Shown in pieces: positions 59,803-64,000 of a stretch of DNA of 64,000 bases. Position 1 is the stretch's first letter; every line of letters starts with the position of its first letter. Source of the stretch: Candidatus Collinsella stercoripullorum (GTDB lineage Bacteria; Actinomycetota; Coriobacteriia; Coriobacteriales; Coriobacteriaceae); assembly GCA_019117005.1 (NCBI GenBank), contig DXAO01000033.1:1-64000 (forward strand), written 5' to 3'. The notes below the pieces were generated by a model, which searched no databases, had not been told where the DNA came from, and worked only from the letters and a program-made list of their open reading frames with translations. Both the position numbers and the translations under genes were made by a program.

Positions 59803-59855
59803 ACGGGGCCGCCTCCGCTCATCCGACCGGGTGGGCGCAGGCGGCCCCGTTCCCG
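59803..59855 (+). terminator. Terminator after the LCP gene
   Basis: A 12-bp perfect stem ACGGGGCCGCCT (59803-59814) with its complement (59839-59850) around a 24-base loop. It is followed by a separate 16-base palindrome CCCGTTCGCGAACGGG (59852-59867). Both lie between convergent genes. Confidence 0.5.
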
Positions 59856-59871
59856 TTCGCGAACGGGCGAT

Positions 59872-59907
59872 GCGCGCCCGGAGCCTCAGCCCCGGCTCCG
59901 GGCGCGC
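59872..59907. other. Hairpin enclosing the acyltransferase stop codon
   Basis: A 14-bp perfect stem GCGCGCCCGGAGCC (59872-59885) pairs with 59894-59907 around the loop TCAGCCCC. On the minus strand the loop carries the TGA stop, and the upstream arm codes the last residues (RARSRG). It may be a terminator whose arm overlaps the coding end. Confidence 0.5.
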
Positions 59908-61112
59908 AGGAGCCGTGCGGGGGCGTGCAGGGCGGCGTCGACGGCGATCAGCGCGATGACGAGGAGCAGGCTCGCGATGATCCCCGTGGCTGTCGCGGCG
60001 AGGCATACCGCCCCGGTGCCCGCGGGCAGGGCCGCGGCGACCGCGCGGGAGAGCGCCGCGTCGGCGGCGGGGCGCCACAGCGCGTAGAACATCGACTGCA
60101 TGATGTAGAAGCCCAGGATATGGGATGCCCCGCGCACCGCGAGGCGTCCCGCCGGCCCCGCGCCCCCGGCATCGGGGCCGGCGGGGGAGCGCGGCGCGCA
60201 GGCCGCGCGCAGCGCGAGCAGCGCGAGCGCGAACGAGATGGCCGACGTCGACTTGAACGAGATGGCGACCATGAGGTCTCCGGCGCCCGCCCACGCGAGC
60301 CCGAGCTCGAGGACGGCGGCGCAGGCGGCGGTCGCGACGAGGGGGAGGATACGCGCCCGTGCCGTCCGGCCCCCCTTCGCGCCATGCTCGCGGCGCCATG
60401 CCAGCGCGCCGCCCGCGAGGAAGGCGGCGAGGTAGCTGGCGGCGCTCATGAGCTTGCGCCATTCCAGCAGCCCGCGCTCCGCCTCGCCGGGGGAGGCGAA
60501 CGCGATGTAGGCGTTGACGGCGTACACGGCCGCGACGATGAGGGCGGTGAGGCAGACGGGGTGCGGGCAGCGGGCCCAGAGCGCACCGACGACCGGGGTC
60601 GCCGCGATCAGGGCGAGGTACACCCAGATGAACTCCAGGCCGCCCAGCAGCCACCCCGTCTCATGGAGGGACACGCCGGGCAGGGGCGTCACCCATGCGC
60701 TGACCGCGAGCGCGAGCACGGCGTAGAGCAGGACGCTGGAGAGCACCGTCCTCGCGCGCCGTACGCAGCGGCGCGCCTGGTCGCGCCAGTAGGAGTCCCG
60801 GCCGGCGGCACGCGCCGCGGCCGGGATGAGGAAGAACCCCGAGATGGCGAAGAAGGCGCAGTTGCCGAAGGCCCCTAGGAGGTTGATGAACCCGAGGGCC
60901 CCTGCGGCGGGAGGGCAGAGGGCGAAGGCGGCGGCGGGGTCGCCGGCGGCTGCCGCGGCCTGCGCGGCGGCGGCATCGCCCAGCTGGACCCAGGCCGCGG
61001 TCCGCGCGAAGAGCGGTTGGAAGGTGTGGAACACCGCGATGGCGAGGATGGCCGCGAGGCGGAGCGCCTCTATGCGCGGGTCCCTCGCCCTGCGTGCCGG
61101 CTGCGCCGCCAT
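59886..61112 (-). CDS. Acyltransferase 3 (OafA/YrhL-type) membrane protein
   Basis: This encodes 408 aa from ATG 61112, 17 bases below the pepT stop. A longer frame to 61163 would overlap pepT. About ten hydrophobic helices are seen. The acyltransferase-3 start (RIEALRLAAILAIAVFHTFQ with the catalytic-type His) and the loop FFAISGFFLIPAAARA are present. Members O-acylate surface polysaccharides or peptidoglycan. No separate esterase domain is attached. The target is unknown. Confidence 0.8.
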   Translation of the reverse strand: MAAQPARRARDPRIEALRLAAILAIAVFHTFQPLFARTAAWVQLGDAAAAQAAAAAGDPAAAFALCPPAAGALGFINLLGAFGNCAFFAISGFFLIPAAARAAGRDSYWRDQARRCVRRARTVLSSVLLYAVLALAVSAWVTPLPGVSLHETGWLLGGLEFIWVYLALIAATPVVGALWARCPHPVCLTALIVAAVYAVNAYIAFASPGEAERGLLEWRKLMSAASYLAAFLAGGALAWRREHGAKGGRTARARILPLVATAACAAVLELGLAWAGAGDLMVAISFKSTSAISFALALLALRAACAPRSPAGPDAGGAGPAGRLAVRGASHILGFYIMQSMFYALWRPAADAALSRAVAAALPAGTGAVCLAATATGIIASLLLVIALIAVDAALHAPARLLRARSRG

Positions 61113-61128
61113 GTCCGCCCCGACCCGC

Positions 61129-62373
61129 CTACGCGAAGCGGCCGACGAGCTCCACGAGCACATCGACCATCTTCTCGAGCGAGGACACGGGGATGAACTC
61201 GTTCACGCCGTGGCAGCAGTACGCGCCCGTCGAGAGGTTGGGGCAGGGCAGGCCGCGGAACGAGAGCTGGGCGCCGTCGGTGCCCCCGCGGATGGGGATC
61301 ACCTTGGGCACGACGCCGGCGGCGGAGAACGCCTGCTCGGCCCGCTCGATGAGCTCGGGGTGGTCGCCCACGACCTCGGCCATGTTGCGGTACTCGCGCT
61401 TGAACTCGACGTGCACGCGCTCCTCACCGAGCCGGGTGTTGAGGAAGTCCGCGGCGGCGCGCATGAGCTCGAGCTTGCGCTCGAACTTGGCGGCGTCGTG
61501 GTCGCGCACGATGTAGCGGGCGGTCGCATGGGTGACCGTGCCCGACACGCTCATGAGGTGCATGAAGCCCTCGTAGCCCGCGGTGTGCTCGGGGCGCTGG
61601 GCCGCGGGCAGCAGGCCCTGGTAGTCGACGAGGAGGTTGGCGGCGTTCACCATGCGGTCCTTGGCGTCGCCCGGGTGGATGGAGAAGCCCTCGAAGCTGA
61701 CGGTGGCTTCGGCGGCGTTGAAGCACTCCCACTCGAGCTCGCCCACGGGGCCGCCGTCCACGGTGTAGGCGTAGGCGCAGCCGAAGGAGGCGAGGTCGAG
61801 CAGGGCGGCGCCGTGGCCGATCTCCTCGTCCGGGCAGAAGCAGATGCCCAGGGGCGGATGGGGGATGGAGGGGTCGGCCGCGAGCAGCGCGACCAGGCTC
61901 ATGATCTCGGCGACGCCCGCCTTGTCGTCGGCGCCGAGCAGCGTGGTCCCGTCGGTGCAGACGAGGTCCTCGCCCACGAGCTCATCCAGCGCGGGCTCCT
62001 TCTCCGGGGAGATCGAGACCGGCCTGCCGTCGACCTCGCCGCAGACGAGGTCGCCGCCCGCGTAGGAGACGATGTGCGGGCGGACGCCCGCGCCCGGGGC
62101 CGCCTCCGTGGTGTCGAGGTGCGCGATGAGCCCGAGCCGCGGCGCGTCCTCGGCCCCGGAGCTCGCGGGGATGTGGGCGGTCACGTAGGCGTGGTCGCTC
62201 ACGGAGACGTCCCGGGCGCCGAGCTCGCGCAGCTCGTCGGCGAGGAGGTTGGCGAGGTCGAACTGGCAGGGGGTGGAGGGGACCCGGTCGGCGTGCTCGT
62301 CGCTCGACTCGGTGCTCACCTGCACGTAGCGGAAGAACCGCTCGAGGACATCGGTTCCGGTGTTCGTCTGCAT
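61129..62373 (-). CDS. pepT: Peptidase T (tripeptide aminopeptidase)
   Basis: This encodes 414 aa of the M20 zinc peptidase family. It removes the N-terminal residue from tripeptides in the cytosol. Metal and catalytic residues are in LIAHLDTTE, LLGADDKAG (bridging Asp), CPDEEIGHG (catalytic Glu pair), YTVDGGPVGE and STGAYCCHGVNEF. Start ATG 62373 is preceded by AAAGGAG. It is followed by the acyltransferase gene. Confidence 0.92.
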   Translation of the reverse strand: MQTNTGTDVLERFFRYVQVSTESSDEHADRVPSTPCQFDLANLLADELRELGARDVSVSDHAYVTAHIPASSGAEDAPRLGLIAHLDTTEAAPGAGVRPHIVSYAGGDLVCGEVDGRPVSISPEKEPALDELVGEDLVCTDGTTLLGADDKAGVAEIMSLVALLAADPSIPHPPLGICFCPDEEIGHGAALLDLASFGCAYAYTVDGGPVGELEWECFNAAEATVSFEGFSIHPGDAKDRMVNAANLLVDYQGLLPAAQRPEHTAGYEGFMHLMSVSGTVTHATARYIVRDHDAAKFERKLELMRAAADFLNTRLGEERVHVEFKREYRNMAEVVGDHPELIERAEQAFSAAGVVPKVIPIRGGTDGAQLSFRGLPCPNLSTGAYCCHGVNEFIPVSSLEKMVDVLVELVGRFA

Positions 62374-62514
62374 CGATAGCTCCTTTGCTCCTAACGGCGG
62401 CGGACCGCCTTCCCGCGGCGCGCCGGGCGCCGTGTTCCTGCTACTCTAGCACGCACCGGTCGCGCGATGCCGACGGCCGGGACGCCGTCTGCGCGCCGGC
62501 GCTCACCGCCGCGG

Positions 62515-62525
62515 TGCGCTACACT
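62515..62525 (+). promoter_or_regulatory. Putative promoter of the DtxR-type regulator
   Basis: TGCGCTACACT holds a TACACT -10 element 31 bases ahead of the gene. No -35 is seen. The same 11-mer is at 27323-27333. Confidence 0.35.
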
Positions 62526-62555
62526 TGTCACCGTGTACGACGAGAGGACGGATCC

Positions 62556-62981
62556 ATGGATACCACCGATATTTCGCGCGAGCTGCACCTGACGGTCGCC
62601 AACGAGGACTACCTCGAGTGCATGGTCAGGATCGAGCAGGAGGGCTCCCAGGGCGAGGGCATCCGCTCGGTCGACATCGCCCAGCAGCTCGGCGTCTCCA
62701 AGGCATCGGTCAACAAGGCCGTGACCGTCCTCAAGGAGCAGGGGCTGGTCGAGCAGTCCCATTACGGCAAGGTGATGCTCACGGACCCCGGCAGGGAGCT
62801 GGGGCGCGCCGTCTGGTACCGCCATCGCCTGATCCGGACCTTCCTCGTCCAGGAGCTCGGCGTGGAGTTCGAGCGCGCGGACACGGAGGCGTGCATGATG
62901 GAGCACGCCCTGTCCGAGGACACCATGCAGCGCTGGATGCGGTATCTGGAGCGCGAGGGCATCAGGATCGGGGAGAAGTGA
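62556..62981 (+). CDS. DtxR/MntR-family metal-dependent repressor
   Basis: This encodes 141 aa from ATG 62556 with GAGAGGACGG upstream. The winged-helix DNA-binding part is IRSVDIAQQLGVSKASVNKAVTVLKEQGLVEQ. The metal-binding and dimer domain shows HRLIRTFLVQELG and EACMMEHALSEDT, which carry Cys, Glu and His ligands like DtxR/MntR. There is no SH3-like domain, so it is the short form. Metal (Fe or Mn) cannot be decided. It overlaps or abuts the methyltransferase gene. Confidence 0.88.
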   Translation: MDTTDISRELHLTVANEDYLECMVRIEQEGSQGEGIRSVDIAQQLGVSKASVNKAVTVLKEQGLVEQSHYGKVMLTDPGRELGRAVWYRHRLIRTFLVQELGVEFERADTEACMMEHALSEDTMQRWMRYLEREGIRIGEK

Positions 62982-62983
62982 CC

Positions 62984-63925
62984 GTGGACGACCTCCTTTC
63001 CGCGCAGGTCCCCGCCTCGGGTGCGGACATCGACGCCGGGGGCTACGATCGACCGGGCGCCCGCTGGCTCGAGAGGCGCATCTCCGACGGGGTCCTGCTC
63101 GTGCAGGGGCCGATGGGCTCCCAGCTCATGTCCCAGGTGGGGGCGCATGACGTGCCCGCCGCCTTCTGGAACGTGGGCGAGCCGCAGGAGGTCGCGCGGC
63201 TGCACGCCCTGTACCGCGCCTGCGGGGCGGACGCCATGCTCACCAACACGTTCCAGGCGAGCGCCCCGGCGCTCGCGCGCGACGGCGTGACGGCCCCGAT
63301 GCGCCGCGTCAACCGGGAGGCCGTCGCGCTCGCGCGGCGCGCCGGCGCCCCGTGCACGCTCGGCTCGATCGGCATGTGCGGCATCGACTGGCTGGTCGAG
63401 GACTCCGCCGAGTACCGCGCCGCCCGGGCCGCCTACCGCGACCAGGCCCGCGAGCTGCTCGCCGCCGGCGTCTCCGGCATCATGCTCGAGACCTTCACCT
63501 CGACGCGCGCGCTCGCCCCGGCGCTCGAGGGGGCGCTCGATGCGGCGGACGGGATGCCCGTGCTCGCAAGCTTCGCGATCGACGATGCGGGCGACCTGCT
63601 GGGGGACGGGCTGAACATCGAGGCCGCCTGCATGTTCGCCCAGGAGCGCGGGGCATGCTCGGTCGGTGTGAACTGCTGCTCCGTGGAGGCGGCGACGGCC
63701 GCGGTCCCGCGCATGGTGCGCGCGGTCCCGCTTCCCGTCTCCGTACGCCCCAACGCCGGCTATCCCGAGCGCGCGGACGACGGCGCGCCCGTCTGGCGCG
63801 AGCAGCCCGAGGCGTTCGCCGCCGCGTGCCCCCGCTGGGTCGCCGACGGCGCGCGCATCGTCGGCTCCTGCTGCGGCGCGGGGCCGCTCACCACCTGCGC
63901 CCTGTCCGGGGTGCTCGCGGGCTAG
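62984..63925 (+). CDS. Homocysteine S-methyltransferase family protein
   Basis: This encodes 313 aa. GTG 62984 is eight bases after GGAG. GTG 62978, overlapping the previous stop (GTGA), is also possible but too close to that site. The fold is a Pfam S-methyl_trans barrel: LLVQGPMGSQLM, LTNTFQAS, GIMLETFTS and the zinc ligands in VGVNCCS and VGSCCGAGP. It would make methionine from homocysteine using a methyl donor such as S-methylmethionine or methyl-cobamide. Domain-only architecture means it is either MmuM-like or a stand-alone MetH-1 homologue. Confidence 0.88.
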   Translation: MDDLLSAQVPASGADIDAGGYDRPGARWLERRISDGVLLVQGPMGSQLMSQVGAHDVPAAFWNVGEPQEVARLHALYRACGADAMLTNTFQASAPALARDGVTAPMRRVNREAVALARRAGAPCTLGSIGMCGIDWLVEDSAEYRAARAAYRDQARELLAAGVSGIMLETFTSTRALAPALEGALDAADGMPVLASFAIDDAGDLLGDGLNIEAACMFAQERGACSVGVNCCSVEAATAAVPRMVRAVPLPVSVRPNAGYPERADDGAPVWREQPEAFAAACPRWVADGARIVGSCCGAGPLTTCALSGVLAG

Positions 63926-64000
63926 TCGCCGCGCGTCCCGCCGCCCGCTCCCGCGTCCCGGCCGTCCGGTCGCCGACCTTAAGAAAGGTTGAGCGCCCCC

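Overview
This window is a high-GC chromosomal segment from a host-associated actinobacterium of the class Coriobacteriia, most likely Collinsella or a close relative such as Enorma. That placement is inferred from the gene content and style, not from a marker gene: an ATP synthase operon followed by murA, very large sortase-anchored glycosidases with F5/8C, FIVAR and LPxTG-like modules, an LCP protein, an ECF transporter, and frequent GTG/TTG starts. No rRNA, tRNA, CRISPR array, phage gene or transposase gene was recognised.

Layout. 1-3.2 kb: the 3' part of a repeat-rich MBG-type surface adhesin and a small membrane protein. 3.4-11 kb: a tightly coupled five-gene signalling operon with two hybrid histidine kinases, a GGDEF diguanylate cyclase, a REC-HD-GYP phosphodiesterase and an Hpt phosphotransfer protein. 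11.1-17.4 kb: pyridoxal kinase (minus strand), then carA and carB. 17.8-27.3 kb: a giant GH31 surface glycosidase split by an in-frame TAG codon, purE, and a class B-type sortase with an unusually long cytosolic tail. 27.4-32.6 kb (minus strand): an ECF-type vitamin/nutrient transporter (S, fused double ATPase, T) with a PHP phosphoesterase and an RpiR-family regulator. 32.9-39.2 kb: a MoaE-like protein, a CmpB-family membrane protein, then purF, purM and purN. 39.8-44.7 kb: a giant GH20 surface glycosidase with compensating frameshifts near its start, flanked on both sides by related repeat-containing spacers. 45.1-59.8 kb: a housekeeping block prmC, tsaC, glpK, rpiB, upp, an atpI-like gene, atpBEFHAGDC, murA and an LCP ligase. 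59.9-63.9 kb: acyltransferase and pepT (minus strand), then a DtxR-family regulator coupled to a homocysteine S-methyltransferase.

How the parts fit. Glutamine-dependent carbamoyl phosphate synthesis (carAB), purine genes (purE, F, M, N), upp and rpiB form a nucleotide-supply theme. The two glycosidases carry sortase signals (LAQTG and IPQTG), and a sortase is encoded just downstream of the first one. Their modules suit host O-glycan or mucin breakdown. Their promoter regions share a CTGGTAT/ATACCAG motif that may be a common operator. Both giant glycosidase genes are damaged as read here, in one case by a stop placed between the catalytic part and the wall anchor. This is the main oddity of the window and could be assembly error, pseudogenisation or genuine recoding. 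A family of short imperfect palindromes with the core AACGAACCCGTCCCC occurs in several spacers and brackets the GH20 gene.
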